From JAZBPO01 sp963691775 (GTDB lineage: Bacteria; Pseudomonadota; Gammaproteobacteria; Pseudomonadales; Azotimanducaceae), in assembly GCA_963691775.1 (NCBI GenBank), contig OY829369.1:4278001-4342000 (forward strand): a DNA stretch of 64,000 nucleotides. Direction: 5' to 3'. Each line of letters opens with the position of its first letter. Position 1 is the first letter of the stretch. The translations under genes and the position numbers were made by a program. Positions 38,936-47,944 of this stretch are shown one piece after another. Below the pieces are notes generated by a model. That model was not told where the DNA came from, ran no database searches, and worked only from the letters and a program-made list of their open reading frames with translations.

Positions 38936-39852
38936 GCGGGACCGGAATCGGCGACGCCGGGCGCAGGGCCTTCCGGGCTGCGGTCCGAGGTGAGTCGCGG
39001 CGGCGGCCGCAGGCCGAGGTCGAGGCGCTGCTGGCTGCACTCCGTGTGCGCTATGGCGCGAGCTTCGTGGCGGCCATCTACTACGGCAGCTGTCGTAGAG
39101 CAGAGGCCGTAGAAGGGCTTGTCGACCTGCACGTTCTCGTCACCAACGAAATTCAGGCGCTCGGGCCGATCGCGGGCATGGCATGCAAGGTGCTGCCTCC
39201 TAACGTCTACTACCTTGAGACCGAGCACGGACGAGATACGGTGCGCTGCAAGTACGCCGTGATCGGTTTGGATACCTTTCGCCGTGCGTGCACGCGCCGC
39301 GCTTTCCATTCCTACTTCTGGGCGCGCTATGCGCAGCCCGTCTCGGTCGTCGGCTGTGCGCCCGCGGTCCAGGAGTCGATCGAGGAGTCGCTGGTCGACG
39401 CGCTTGCGACATACTTCTCGCGCGTCCTGCCGGCGTTTGCCGATGAAGGGGATCCCATTGATCTCTGGGTCCGTAGCCTGGCCCTCTGCTACACTTGTGA
39501 GCTTCGTCCGGAAGGCCAGGACCGTAGTCGCACCCTTGTCGATGCCCACGCGGATTACTACCGCGCCACGGCGAGGGCAGCGCTTGCGCAGCGGTCATCC
39601 GTGCTCGGCGCGCAGCCCCCGCGTGGTGCAGCTTTGCGGTGGCGCCTGCGCGCGATCTGGGGGAAAGCCGTTTCGCTCGGCCGCCTATTGAAGGGTCTCG
39701 CGACTTTCGACGGCGGCCTCGACTACGCCGTATGGAAACTCGAACGACATACCGGTCGTCATATCGACGTGCCCGATGCCGTGCGGGCGCAGCCGTGGTT
39801 GCGCATCTGGCCGATGCTATTCCGCCTTTGGCGAGAGGGTGTGTTCCGCTGA
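38932..39852 (+). CDS. Putative nucleotidyltransferase-fold protein (TAM41-like resemblance)
   Basis: 306 aa. The clearest motif is AAIYYGSCRRAEAVEGLVDLHVLVTN (residues about 45-68), which looks like the G-S ... D-x-(D/H) strand-turn-strand of nucleotidyltransferases and especially of TAM41/Mmp37 CDP-DAG synthases (YGS...DLhhaV). Later 'LPPNVYYLETEHG' and 'VRCKYAVIGLDTFRRA' also fit that family. No signal peptide or membrane helix. It lies between a lipid kinase and a glycosyltransferase and overlaps the kinase by 4, so it may activate a phospholipid or phospho-ceramide with CTP. Similarity was judged by eye. Confidence 0.5.
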   Translation: MSGTGIGDAGRRAFRAAVRGESRRRPQAEVEALLAALRVRYGASFVAAIYYGSCRRAEAVEGLVDLHVLVTNEIQALGPIAGMACKVLPPNVYYLETEHGRDTVRCKYAVIGLDTFRRACTRRAFHSYFWARYAQPVSVVGCAPAVQESIEESLVDALATYFSRVLPAFADEGDPIDLWVRSLALCYTCELRPEGQDRSRTLVDAHADYYRATARAALAQRSSVLGAQPPRGAALRWRLRAIWGKAVSLGRLLKGLATFDGGLDYAVWKLERHTGRHIDVPDAVRAQPWLRIWPMLFRLWREGVFR

Positions 39853-39886
39853 GGCAGTTGATTTGTCTGCATACCGGCGGCGCGCT

Positions 39887-40993
39887 TTGACCGCCCCCGT
39901 TGGCAAGCCGCCGCGTATCTGGCTCCTGCTCGGAGACAAGGTCGGGGACAATCGTCAGGTCGAGCGCATTGCTGAAGCCCTTGGCGAGCCATTCGAGATT
40001 CATCGGCTGGTGTTCGAGCCGCGTTGGCGCCAGGGCAAGCCGCCTTTCCTTCCAGCGCTCTACCACGTGGACCAGGGCGCTTCGGACGCGCTGGCCCCGC
40101 CCTGGCCGGATCTCATCCTCACTATCGGACGACGTCCCGCTATGGCAGCGCTGTGGATTCGGCGTCGATCACGCAACCGTACCCGCCTGGTGCTCTTCGG
40201 ACGCCCGAAGCGTTACTTCAGCGACTTTGATCTCATTGTCACCCCTGCGCAGTACCGCATGCCCGAACACGCTCGGGTGCTGCAGCTCGGATTGCCATTG
40301 ATTCGTCTCGACGAGGCCCGCATCGCTGCAGAGGCGGACGCATGGCAGGAGCGGCTCGCAGCCATGCCTCGACCGCTTACCGTGCTGTTGGTGGGCGGCA
40401 AGACCAAACCCTTCGACATGGACGCGTCTGTTGCCCGCGAGCTGCTGGCTCGAACGCTCGAATCGATGCCTGCCGGCGGTGGATTGTTCGTGAGTACGTC
40501 CCGCAGAACGCCTACCGTGGTGGTCGATACGCTTCGGGATCGCTTGCCCGAAGGTGCGAAACTCCACGCCTTCGAGCCAGGTGCCGCGGAAAACCCGTAC
40601 CTTGCGCTTCTTGGTCTCGGTGACCGCTTCGTTGTGACGGGCGATTCGGTTTCAATGCTTACGGAGATTGCCCGCCTCGGGCGTCCCTTGGAGATCTATC
40701 CATTGCCCGAGGCGCCGAGCATTGGGCGACGATTGCTCCTGCGGGCGGAGCGCTCCGCAGCGCTTGCGGGCGGGCTTGGACTGCTGAGGCGTTGGGGCCT
40801 TGCGGGCTGGCCCCGTGACCTCACGGCGCTGCATGACCTGCTGGTCCGACAGGGTCGCGCTGTGCGTCTCGGCGAGGATGTGGCGAAAGTGCCCGCGAGC
40901 GCGTCCGCAAACGCGTCCGCAAGCGCGCCCCCTGAAGATGAACTTGCACGCGTCGTCGGGCGCGTGCGTGAAGTGCTGAACGGAGAAGGTTGA
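39887..40993 (+). CDS. ELM1-family (mitochondrial-fission-ELM1-like) putative glycosyltransferase, copy 1
   Basis: About 368 aa from a TTG at 39887, chosen to follow the previous stop; the exact start is uncertain. Family marks: RIWLLLGDKVGDNRQVERIAEALG, PDLILTIGRRPAMAALWI, FDLIVTPAQYRMP, VLLVGGKTKPFDMD and VVTGDSVSMLTEIARLGRPLEI, a GT-B-like Rossmann pair. The biochemical role of bacterial ELM1 proteins is poorly defined; sugar transfer to a lipid is suggested by fold and context. The C-terminus has an Ala-Ser repeat linker. One of three paralogues in this locus. Confidence 0.75.
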   Translation: MTAPVGKPPRIWLLLGDKVGDNRQVERIAEALGEPFEIHRLVFEPRWRQGKPPFLPALYHVDQGASDALAPPWPDLILTIGRRPAMAALWIRRRSRNRTRLVLFGRPKRYFSDFDLIVTPAQYRMPEHARVLQLGLPLIRLDEARIAAEADAWQERLAAMPRPLTVLLVGGKTKPFDMDASVARELLARTLESMPAGGGLFVSTSRRTPTVVVDTLRDRLPEGAKLHAFEPGAAENPYLALLGLGDRFVVTGDSVSMLTEIARLGRPLEIYPLPEAPSIGRRLLLRAERSAALAGGLGLLRRWGLAGWPRDLTALHDLLVRQGRAVRLGEDVAKVPASASANASASAPPEDELARVVGRVREVLNGEG

Positions 40994-41916
40994 TGCAGCA
41001 GTGGCTTCTCGGTTTGCGTCGAGGCGTCGAACGCGTCGGCGCTGCCGTCCTGAGCGACGCGGATCGGGTCGCGCTTGAGCGGCGCGTTCGCGGTGGGCTC
41101 GAGGCGCGGCGCCTGAATGCGGCAGACGCGGCCGTGGTGTCCTTCGGCAAGAGCGGGCGTACATGGCTCAGGGTGATGCTTTCGCACTTCTACAAGGTCC
41201 GGCACGGGCTCGATACCGAGATGCTGATCGAGTTCGACAACATGCATCGGGTCGACCGCGGCATCCCGAAGCTGTTCTTCACCCATGACAACTACCTCGG
41301 AGACTGGACAGGCAACGGTCGCAGCAAGGCTGACTATGCCGACCGACCTGTGGTGCTGCTCGTGCGTCATCCGGCCGACACTGCAGTGTCGCAGTACCAT
41401 CAGTGGCAGCACCGCATGCGGCCGCACAAGAAGTTGCTGAATCAGTACCCGCCAGAGGGGGAGACCCTCTCGCTGCAGGCGTTCGTGATGGGTGAGAGGG
41501 GCGGTTTGCCGCGGATTGTGCGTTTCATGAACGATTGGGCGCATGCGTTGCCCCGCGTGTCCCGGAGCGTGGTCGTGCGATACGAGGACCTGCGCGTCGA
41601 GACGGCGCGCGAGCTTGGTCGTGTTCTGGACTTTCTCAGCACGCCGGGAGACGCGAAGGCAGTCCAGGATGCGGTAGACTTCGCCGCGTTTGATCGTATG
41701 CGGGCACGAGAATCTCAAGGTGCTGAAACGGTAGGCGCCGGTGGACGCCTCACTGCCGGCGATACGAGCAATCCCGATTCGTTCAAGACGCGGCGTGCGA
41801 AGGTCGGCGGTTGGCGCGACGATGTGAGCGAAGCCGAGGCGGCGGAAATCGACGCCTACCTTGGCGAGCACCTTGACCCCATGTACGGCTACAACCCCAG
41901 CGAAACACGGTCCTGA
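40993..41916 (+). CDS. PAPS-dependent sulfotransferase (lipid-locus copy)
   Basis: 307 aa from the ATG at 40993, which overlaps the preceding TGA. The phosphosulfate loop SFGKSGRTWLRVML is at about 50-63 and the 3'-phosphate site is in VVLLVRHPADTAVSQYHQW, with the later Sulfotransfer_1 segment RYEDLRVETARELGRVLDFL and a C-terminal K-x-R-x-x-K-V-G-G-W. It transfers sulfate from PAPS. Between two glycosyltransferase-like genes in the lipid operon, a glycosphingolipid head group is a plausible acceptor. It differs from the exopolysaccharide copy at 18864-19682. Confidence 0.88.
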   Translation: MQQWLLGLRRGVERVGAAVLSDADRVALERRVRGGLEARRLNAADAAVVSFGKSGRTWLRVMLSHFYKVRHGLDTEMLIEFDNMHRVDRGIPKLFFTHDNYLGDWTGNGRSKADYADRPVVLLVRHPADTAVSQYHQWQHRMRPHKKLLNQYPPEGETLSLQAFVMGERGGLPRIVRFMNDWAHALPRVSRSVVVRYEDLRVETARELGRVLDFLSTPGDAKAVQDAVDFAAFDRMRARESQGAETVGAGGRLTAGDTSNPDSFKTRRAKVGGWRDDVSEAEAAEIDAYLGEHLDPMYGYNPSETRS

Positions 41917-41945
41917 ATGCAGAGATCGAGGGAGATGATCGAGAG

Positions 41946-42881
41946 ATGAAGTATTGCGTCTTCATCCACACGAACCACAAGCAGATTCTGGGAGCGAAGG
42001 TCGCGGCCTATGCGCTGAAGCGCAATTCGGCCACGCCCGACGCCTTTGACGTCGAGTACATCGACACGCGAGACCACCCGTGGATGACCGAGCAGGAAGG
42101 TCAGATCTACCTGCGGGACGGCGTCAAGCGTGTCTGGCTCAACGACGATCTGCAGTCGTTTACCCCGCTTCGGTTCCGGCCGCCGGAAATCATGGGCTAC
42201 GAGGGTCGCGCGCTGGTCATCGATCCCGACATTTTCGCGGTCGGCGATATTTTCGAGCTGTTGTCACGGGACATGGGCGATCACGCCATCCTGTGCCGCA
42301 AGCGCTCCGGTCCGAAGGGCGCAATCGACAAATGCTGGGCATCGAGCGTGATGCTCCTGGACTGCGAGAAGCTTCCGCACTGGAACGCGGAAGAAGGGTT
42401 CAGGCAAATGTTCGCGGACGAGCGCGACTACGCGGACTGGGTCTGTCTCAAACTTGAGGATCCGTCCACGATCGGCGTGCTCGAGCCGGAATGGAACGAT
42501 TTCGACCACCTCTCGTCGCGCACGAAGATGCTGCATACGACGCGACGCAAGACGCAGCCCTGGAAAACGGGCCTGCCGGTGGATTGGCGTCCTGCGGAGA
42601 AGTTCCGCGCGTTTCCGCCGCTCGGCTGGGCGATGCGCGCGCGCCGCAGGTTCTTCGGCGAGTATGCTTTCCTCGGCAACTACAAGAAGCACCCTGATCC
42701 GAACCAGGAGCGTCTGTTCTTCGGTCTGCTTCGCGAGTGTCTGGAGCAGGGCATCGTCACGGAAGATGAAATCCGGACGGAAATGGACCAGAACCACGTG
42801 CGCCACGATGCGTTCGAGGTGCTCGAGAAGACACGGCCATTGTCGATGCCCCCGAATCCGCCACTCGAGTTGCCCGCCTGA
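41946..42881 (+). CDS. GT8/glycogenin-like glycosyltransferase
   Basis: 311 aa. N-terminal MKYCVFIHTNHKQILGAKVAAYALKRNS, the 'stored sugar transferase' opening, then YEGRALVIDPDIFAVGDIFELL, which has the D-x-D metal motif (DPD) in the setting seen in GT8/glycogenin-like enzymes. 'SSVMLLDCEKLPHWN' and 'LHTTRRKTQPWK' (the conserved His-x-x-x-x-K near the end of GT8) support it. A GAGAG ribosome-site-like run precedes the ATG. Probably adds a hexose to the lipid or a soluble acceptor; donor unknown. Confidence 0.75.
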   Translation: MKYCVFIHTNHKQILGAKVAAYALKRNSATPDAFDVEYIDTRDHPWMTEQEGQIYLRDGVKRVWLNDDLQSFTPLRFRPPEIMGYEGRALVIDPDIFAVGDIFELLSRDMGDHAILCRKRSGPKGAIDKCWASSVMLLDCEKLPHWNAEEGFRQMFADERDYADWVCLKLEDPSTIGVLEPEWNDFDHLSSRTKMLHTTRRKTQPWKTGLPVDWRPAEKFRAFPPLGWAMRARRRFFGEYAFLGNYKKHPDPNQERLFFGLLRECLEQGIVTEDEIRTEMDQNHVRHDAFEVLEKTRPLSMPPNPPLELPA

Positions 42882-42887
42882 AGCGCC

Positions 42888-43964
42888 TCATCGCGGCAGC
42901 AGGTCGGCAACGGCCGCTGCCGCCCGTTCAGCATCGTCCGTTTCGCCGCCGAAGTCCGGGTTGATCGCGGCCTGCGCTCTTAATTCGTCCTCCAGCCACA
43001 GGGCGCGCCCGCTTGTCACGAGCGCGTTGAGTAGACGTAGCGTGTCCCTTCGAAAGCGTCGCGGCGCGACAATCTGGGCAAGTTCATGCGTTGCGCTCCG
43101 CCAGCGCCACCCGCGTCGCGTCAGCCACCAGGGTCGTTCTGAGCTCGGTATCTTCGCGATCCAGACGGGAAGACCGATGGCCGCGACGTCCGCGATCATG
43201 GACATGCTATCGGCTGTAACGACTGCAGCGGACGCGCTACTGATCCAGTTCGCATACGGATTCGCTGCGCCCGCCCGCGCATTCCACAAATAGTGTTCCG
43301 CGTGCTCGGCTTGAGCCTGCTGCGCGATCGCTGCTTCCGCCGCTGTGCTCGTGCGGGGGCTCGTGGCGATCCGCAGGGGGCGATTCCGACTGCGCGCAAG
43401 GCCTGCCGCCCGTGACACGAGCGCAGCAGCGAAGGCGGCGCCCAGTTGCGTATTTCCCGATTCGCCGCCAACGAGGAGTAGAACGGGACCTTGGCGAGCG
43501 TCTGGCGTGGCGCGTCTTCGCGGCGCTGGAGGCAGGGGCAGGGTCAGCACGTTCGGATAGGTCTGCGAATCGAGATAGTACTGTGGCGTGGACACAACGA
43601 GGTCGTAGCGAAGGGGGTTTGCCCAGGGACGGCCGCAGTGCACGAGGCGCGCGCGGCCCATGCTCTCCCGTTGAATCCAGCGAGCGACCGGTTCGTTCCG
43701 ACGCCCGGCCGTCAAAACGAGATCAGGCCAGGGACGAACGAGGCGCGCGCGTGCAGACGACGTCAATCCAAGGGTCGAGACACCCAGCAAGAGCGTGACG
43801 AGCAACTCTTGCGGCGCGAAGTCGAGCGGCACGGTTCGTAGTTCGAACGCCCGTAGCCCGGATAACGCGTCCGTGATGGCGCGCAGCTGGGCGTTGTCCC
43901 CGGCTTTCGGCCCTTCGAGGCACCAGATCAGGGGGCGCTTGGTCGCTGCTGCGGTTGTCATCAT
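42888..43964 (-). CDS. ELM1-family putative glycosyltransferase, copy 2
   Basis: 358 aa. LIWCLEGPKAGDNAQLRAITDALSG, PDLVLTAGRRNEPVARWIQ, YDLVVSTPQYYL, VLLLVGGESGNTQLG and VVTADSMSMIADVAAIGLPVWI match copy 1 and copy 3 block for block. Converges with the GT8-like gene (6 bp apart) and diverges from lptF-like. Function inferred as in copy 1; three diverged copies in one locus suggest three sugars or acceptors. Confidence 0.78.
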   Translation of the reverse strand: MMTTAAATKRPLIWCLEGPKAGDNAQLRAITDALSGLRAFELRTVPLDFAPQELLVTLLLGVSTLGLTSSARARLVRPWPDLVLTAGRRNEPVARWIQRESMGRARLVHCGRPWANPLRYDLVVSTPQYYLDSQTYPNVLTLPLPPAPRRRATPDARQGPVLLLVGGESGNTQLGAAFAAALVSRAAGLARSRNRPLRIATSPRTSTAAEAAIAQQAQAEHAEHYLWNARAGAANPYANWISSASAAVVTADSMSMIADVAAIGLPVWIAKIPSSERPWWLTRRGWRWRSATHELAQIVAPRRFRRDTLRLLNALVTSGRALWLEDELRAQAAINPDFGGETDDAERAAAAVADLLPR

Positions 43965-44089
43965 GGTCGCAGTCTAACGGGGCCAGGCCTCTAGTCGGGT
44001 AGAATTGTCGCCCCAGCGCGCGGGTTTGCGCCTCCGATTCGGACGTCAGCCAGTTTGTTCCAAACGCGCTCCTCCACTACGGCCAATCT

Positions 44090-45148
44090 ATGACGATCGA
44101 TCGCTATCTCGTGCGCGCCTTTGCGGGACCATTCGTTGTGGGATGGCTGGTCCTAACGGCGATCTTTGCAGCCTTCGTCGCCGCCGGCGTGCTCCAGGAT
44201 GCGGCCGTTGGCGAAGTTTCCGCGACGGCGCTATGGCGTCTTGTGGCATTGCGCTGCGTCATCGCTGCCGAGGTCATCGTGCCCACCGCGTTGTTCTTTG
44301 CGGTGCTGTTCGTCTTCGAGCGCCTGAACCGTGATCGTGAGCTCGTCGCGCTCCTCGCCGGTGGGTTCTCTCGCCTTCGGTTGTTGATGCCGGTTGGGCT
44401 GCTGTCTATCGCGGTATTTGTTCTGGTGGCAGCGCTGGCACTCACCGCACGGCCCTGGGCCTATCGCACGACCTATCTGCTGGAGGAGCTGTCGAGCCGT
44501 CCGGCCGTGTCCGCCATGCAGGCAGGCAGCTTCTATCGGATCGGCCGGGATCTTGTCGTTACGGCCGCGGAAATAGATGAAAGCTCGGGGCGAATGCGTG
44601 ACGTGTTCGCGCGCCAGAATGACCGGGGGCAGTTGCGCATCATTCGTGCGGACTCCGCGCGCGTGTCCGAAGCGGATGGGCAAGGTGCTCAGGTTGTCGA
44701 ATTTCTGGATGGGCAGTCGCTGACGCTCGTGCTGGACGGCACGGAAGGCGATCGGCGCCATCGTTTCGACAGCCTTCGCTATCACTGGGTACCGGAGGAT
44801 TTCGGCCGGCGCGCGCTGAATCGCCGGGCCCGTTCCACGGCCGATCTGCTCGGCTCGAGCGAACCGCGGGAAGTGGCGGAGCGGCAATGGCGCTTCACGC
44901 TCCCGTTCCTGACGCTCGGGATGACCCTCGTTGCGGGCGCGCTCGGCATGATGGCGGTTGGCCGGATCACGAGCTTTCGCATGGTCGTAGCAATCGTAGC
45001 GTATGTCGCTGTCTTCAATGTGGCCGCCGGGGCGCGGTCAGCGGTCGAGAACGGCAACCTGCCGCCGATGCCTGGGATCTTCTGGCTGCCGCTCGTGCCG
45101 CTAGCGCTCATGTTCATCATCCTTGCCCTCGCTCGGCAGCGCACATGA
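44090..45148 (+). CDS. LptF-like permease of the LPS-transport family
   Basis: 352 aa. N-terminal MTIDRYLVRAFAGPFVVGW is the YjgP/YjgQ (LptF/LptG) signature. Three helices, a central periplasmic beta-jellyroll (about 135-245) and three C-terminal helices follow. In the Lpt system LptF and LptG dimerise with LptB2 to extract LPS from the inner membrane. Essential lptFG normally sit next to pepA; here they lie inside a sphingolipid locus beside an MsbA-like exporter, so this pair may handle a different lipid. The stop overlaps lptG-like by 4. Confidence 0.85.
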   Translation: MTIDRYLVRAFAGPFVVGWLVLTAIFAAFVAAGVLQDAAVGEVSATALWRLVALRCVIAAEVIVPTALFFAVLFVFERLNRDRELVALLAGGFSRLRLLMPVGLLSIAVFVLVAALALTARPWAYRTTYLLEELSSRPAVSAMQAGSFYRIGRDLVVTAAEIDESSGRMRDVFARQNDRGQLRIIRADSARVSEADGQGAQVVEFLDGQSLTLVLDGTEGDRRHRFDSLRYHWVPEDFGRRALNRRARSTADLLGSSEPREVAERQWRFTLPFLTLGMTLVAGALGMMAVGRITSFRMVVAIVAYVAVFNVAAGARSAVENGNLPPMPGIFWLPLVPLALMFIILALARQRT

Positions 45149-46212
45149 TCGGCTTCCAGCGCATCGATCGCTATCTGGCCGCGGAACTCTTCCGCGGCTA
45201 TGCCGTGGTGGCGGCGATCCTGCTCGCGCTCTTCTCGCTGTTCGCCATATTGGAGGAGCTCGATGACGTTGGGAGTGGAGGCTACGGCGTCTTTGACGCC
45301 CTTGCCTTCGTCGGCATGACTACGCCAGCCCGCATGCTCCGTCTGCTGCCCTTCGTGACACTCTTCGGCAGCACTCTGGCACTGTGGAATCTTGCCCGGC
45401 GTGAAGAGTTGGTCGTGCTGCGCGCGGCGGGCATGGGGCTGCCTCGAATCGCGCTCGCTGCGACGCTGCCCTCGCTTGCGCTCGTGGTCTTTACGCCAAT
45501 GGTGTTTCAGTTTGTCGCGCCAGTGCTCTACGAGAACGCAACGGGCCTGCGCAATGAAGCGCTCGGCAAGGGCGATCCTCTCGCTCGCAGCGGCTTCTGG
45601 TCGAGACAGGGGGATGTGCTTGTCGAGGTAGGCGGTCTCGAGCACGGGCGGGTGGCGCGCGATTTGCGCGTTTATCAACTGGCCCCGGATGCTGGACTCA
45701 CAGAGATCCTCATTGCCGATTCGGCCGATCCGGAGGCGTCGGGCACCTGGCGGCTCGCCGGAGCCGAGCGGCGCAGCTTCGCACTTGATGGCATCACCCG
45801 TCGTACCGCCGAGGGCGAACGTTGGCGCCCCTGGTGGATGAACGAGCGTCACCTGGTGGTCCCACCCGCAGACAGCCTGTCCTTCTCCGATCTACGCGGC
45901 TATATCGATTATCTTGCCGAAACCGATCAACCCACGGATCGCTGGGAGCTTGTCTACTGGCGTATGTGGTGGTTGCCGGTGACAGCATTGCTCACGGGCC
46001 TGCTGGCGATTCCGGTTGCGCTCACGGGCGCCCGTCATTCGGATCAAGGGCGCGTTGGACTCGCGGTGGCGATCGGCCTCCTCTACTACCCAGTCGACCA
46101 GATTGTTGCCAATGCGGGTACGCTCATCGGCGTGGCGCCCGCGCTCATCGCAGCCGCTGGCCCCGCCCTCCTGCTCACCGTTGTCGCCGTGATGCTCGCT
46201 CGCGTCCGCTGA
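45145..46212 (+). CDS. LptG-like permease of the LPS-transport family
   Basis: 355 aa from the ATG at 45145 (ATGA overlap). N-terminal MIGFQRIDRYLAAELFRGYAVVAAILLALFSLFAILEELDDVG is typical of LptG. It has the same six-helix plus jellyroll plan as its partner; the cytoplasmic coupling helix lies in 'RREELVVLRAAGMGLPRIALA'. It should form a heterodimer with the LptF-like protein. No lptB-like ATPase gene is adjacent, so it may share the cell's LptB. Confidence 0.87.
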   Translation: MIGFQRIDRYLAAELFRGYAVVAAILLALFSLFAILEELDDVGSGGYGVFDALAFVGMTTPARMLRLLPFVTLFGSTLALWNLARREELVVLRAAGMGLPRIALAATLPSLALVVFTPMVFQFVAPVLYENATGLRNEALGKGDPLARSGFWSRQGDVLVEVGGLEHGRVARDLRVYQLAPDAGLTEILIADSADPEASGTWRLAGAERRSFALDGITRRTAEGERWRPWWMNERHLVVPPADSLSFSDLRGYIDYLAETDQPTDRWELVYWRMWWLPVTALLTGLLAIPVALTGARHSDQGRVGLAVAIGLLYYPVDQIVANAGTLIGVAPALIAAAGPALLLTVVAVMLARVR

Positions 46213-46233
46213 CCTCAGGAACCCTTAGAAAGT

Positions 46234-47937
46234 ATGTCGATCTTTCGCAGCTTCGTTGCCCGTTATCCCGGTCAGAGTGTCGTGCTGGTGTTGGCGCTGC
46301 TTCTGTCCGGCCTCGCCGGGAGCGTAGGGCTGTCAGCAGTGCTGCCGGTGCTGAACATCGCCTTCGACAGCGACAGCGCCGATCAGGGTGCCGTCGAGCG
46401 GGTGCTGACAGACGCCCTCGCGAGTGCGGGTATCGAGCCGAACCTGGCAGTGTTGCTCGGCATCATCGTAATCGCGGTGTTCTTCAAGGCCGTGCTTGTG
46501 TTCTTTGCGGAGGTACGCATCGGCTATATCGCGGCCGATGTCGCGACGGACCTGCGCATGCGATTGCTGCGGGCCATCTTGCGTTCGAAGTGGAGCTACT
46601 TCACGCAGCACTCTCCCGGCAAGCTCGCGAACTCCATGAGTACCGAGGCCTTCAGAGCTTCGCGGGCATTCGTGACCGGCGTGAAGCTTGTCGCCCTCGC
46701 GATCGAGTCCCTTGTGTACGCGAGCTTTGCGCTCGCAGTGTCGGCTACCGCGACGCTCCTTTCGATCGTCGCCGGGACATTGATCCTGCTTGCATCGCGC
46801 AGCCTCGTGCGAATTGCCCGTGACGGCGGCAATCGTCAGACCATCTGGTATCGCCAACTGCTCTCCACGCTCACGGATACGTTGCAGTCCGTGAAGAGCT
46901 TCAAGTCCATGGGACGGGAATATCTTGCGGACGAGGTGCTTGCTGAGGACACGGAACAGCTGCGCAAGGCGCTCAAGCGTGAGGAGCTTGGCGTTGCAGC
47001 CATGGAATCTGCCCTCGAGCCCATGTATGGCATTGTCATCGCGCTCGGGCTCTGGGTGTCGGTGATGGTCTTCGACGTGGAGATGACGACGATCACCTTC
47101 CTCGTGATCGTGCTCGCCAACCTCCTCAAGCAGGTCGGCAAGCTGCAGAAGCAATACCAGCGGCTGCAAACGTATGAATCGGCGTACTGGGCCATGGAAG
47201 ACAATATCGACGTTGCGCTCTCTGAAGCTGAGCCGAAGGGAGGCCGGGATGAATCCGGTCTGGCTCAGGAGATTCGCCTCGAGAAGGTCGACTTCGCCTA
47301 CGCGAACGTGCCGGTGCTTCAGGGCGTGAGCCTCAAGATTCCTGCCCGAACCCTCACCTGCCTCGTGGGTGAATCCGGGTCCGGAAAGAGCACGATCACG
47401 GACCTGGTAATGGGATTGATCCGCCCGGATGCCGGGCGCGTGTTTGTCGACGGAGTCGATCTCACGACGCTCGACCTCGCGCGATGGCGGCATCAGATCG
47501 GTTACGTACCGCAGGAGAATCTCTTGCTGCACGCAAGCGTTCGCCTGAACCTCACGCTTGGTGATCCGGGGGTGGATGACGAGATGGCTGAGCGCGCTTT
47601 GCGCGCAGCGGATGCCTGGGACTTCGTGTCGGCGCTCGCCGACGGCCTCGAAACCACCGTCGGAGAGCGCGGCACCCTACTTTCCGGGGGGCAGCGGCAA
47701 CGCATTCTGATTGCTCGGGCGTTGCTCTGGCGCCCCCGCCTGCTGATCCTCGACGAGGCGACCAGTTCACTCGATCCTGAATCGGATCGCGCGATCGCGG
47801 CAACGCTCAAGGCGCTTTCGCGGGAGCTCACGGTGCTCGTAGTCGCGCATCAATCGGCGCTGACGGAAGCTGCGGATCACGTCTACCGACTCGAGAGGGG
47901 ACGCATGGACGCGCGCGCCGAGGCGCCTGGCGCTTAG
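46234..47937 (+). CDS. ABC exporter, MsbA-like (fused permease-ATPase)
   Basis: 567 aa: about six membrane helices in residues 12-325, then a nucleotide-binding domain with Walker A GESGSGKST (379-387), Q-loop YVPQEN, signature LLSGGQRQR (about 482-490), Walker B LLILDEA and the H-loop VVAHQ. The half-transporter works as a dimer, flipping a lipid or lipid-linked sugar across the inner membrane as MsbA does with lipid A. Co-transcribed 21 bases after the lptG-like gene. A glycosphingolipid cargo is inferred from the neighbourhood. Confidence 0.88.
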   Translation: MSIFRSFVARYPGQSVVLVLALLLSGLAGSVGLSAVLPVLNIAFDSDSADQGAVERVLTDALASAGIEPNLAVLLGIIVIAVFFKAVLVFFAEVRIGYIAADVATDLRMRLLRAILRSKWSYFTQHSPGKLANSMSTEAFRASRAFVTGVKLVALAIESLVYASFALAVSATATLLSIVAGTLILLASRSLVRIARDGGNRQTIWYRQLLSTLTDTLQSVKSFKSMGREYLADEVLAEDTEQLRKALKREELGVAAMESALEPMYGIVIALGLWVSVMVFDVEMTTITFLVIVLANLLKQVGKLQKQYQRLQTYESAYWAMEDNIDVALSEAEPKGGRDESGLAQEIRLEKVDFAYANVPVLQGVSLKIPARTLTCLVGESGSGKSTITDLVMGLIRPDAGRVFVDGVDLTTLDLARWRHQIGYVPQENLLLHASVRLNLTLGDPGVDDEMAERALRAADAWDFVSALADGLETTVGERGTLLSGGQRQRILIARALLWRPRLLILDEATSSLDPESDRAIAATLKALSRELTVLVVAHQSALTEAADHVYRLERGRMDARAEAPGA

Positions 47938-47944
47938 GCGGCGC

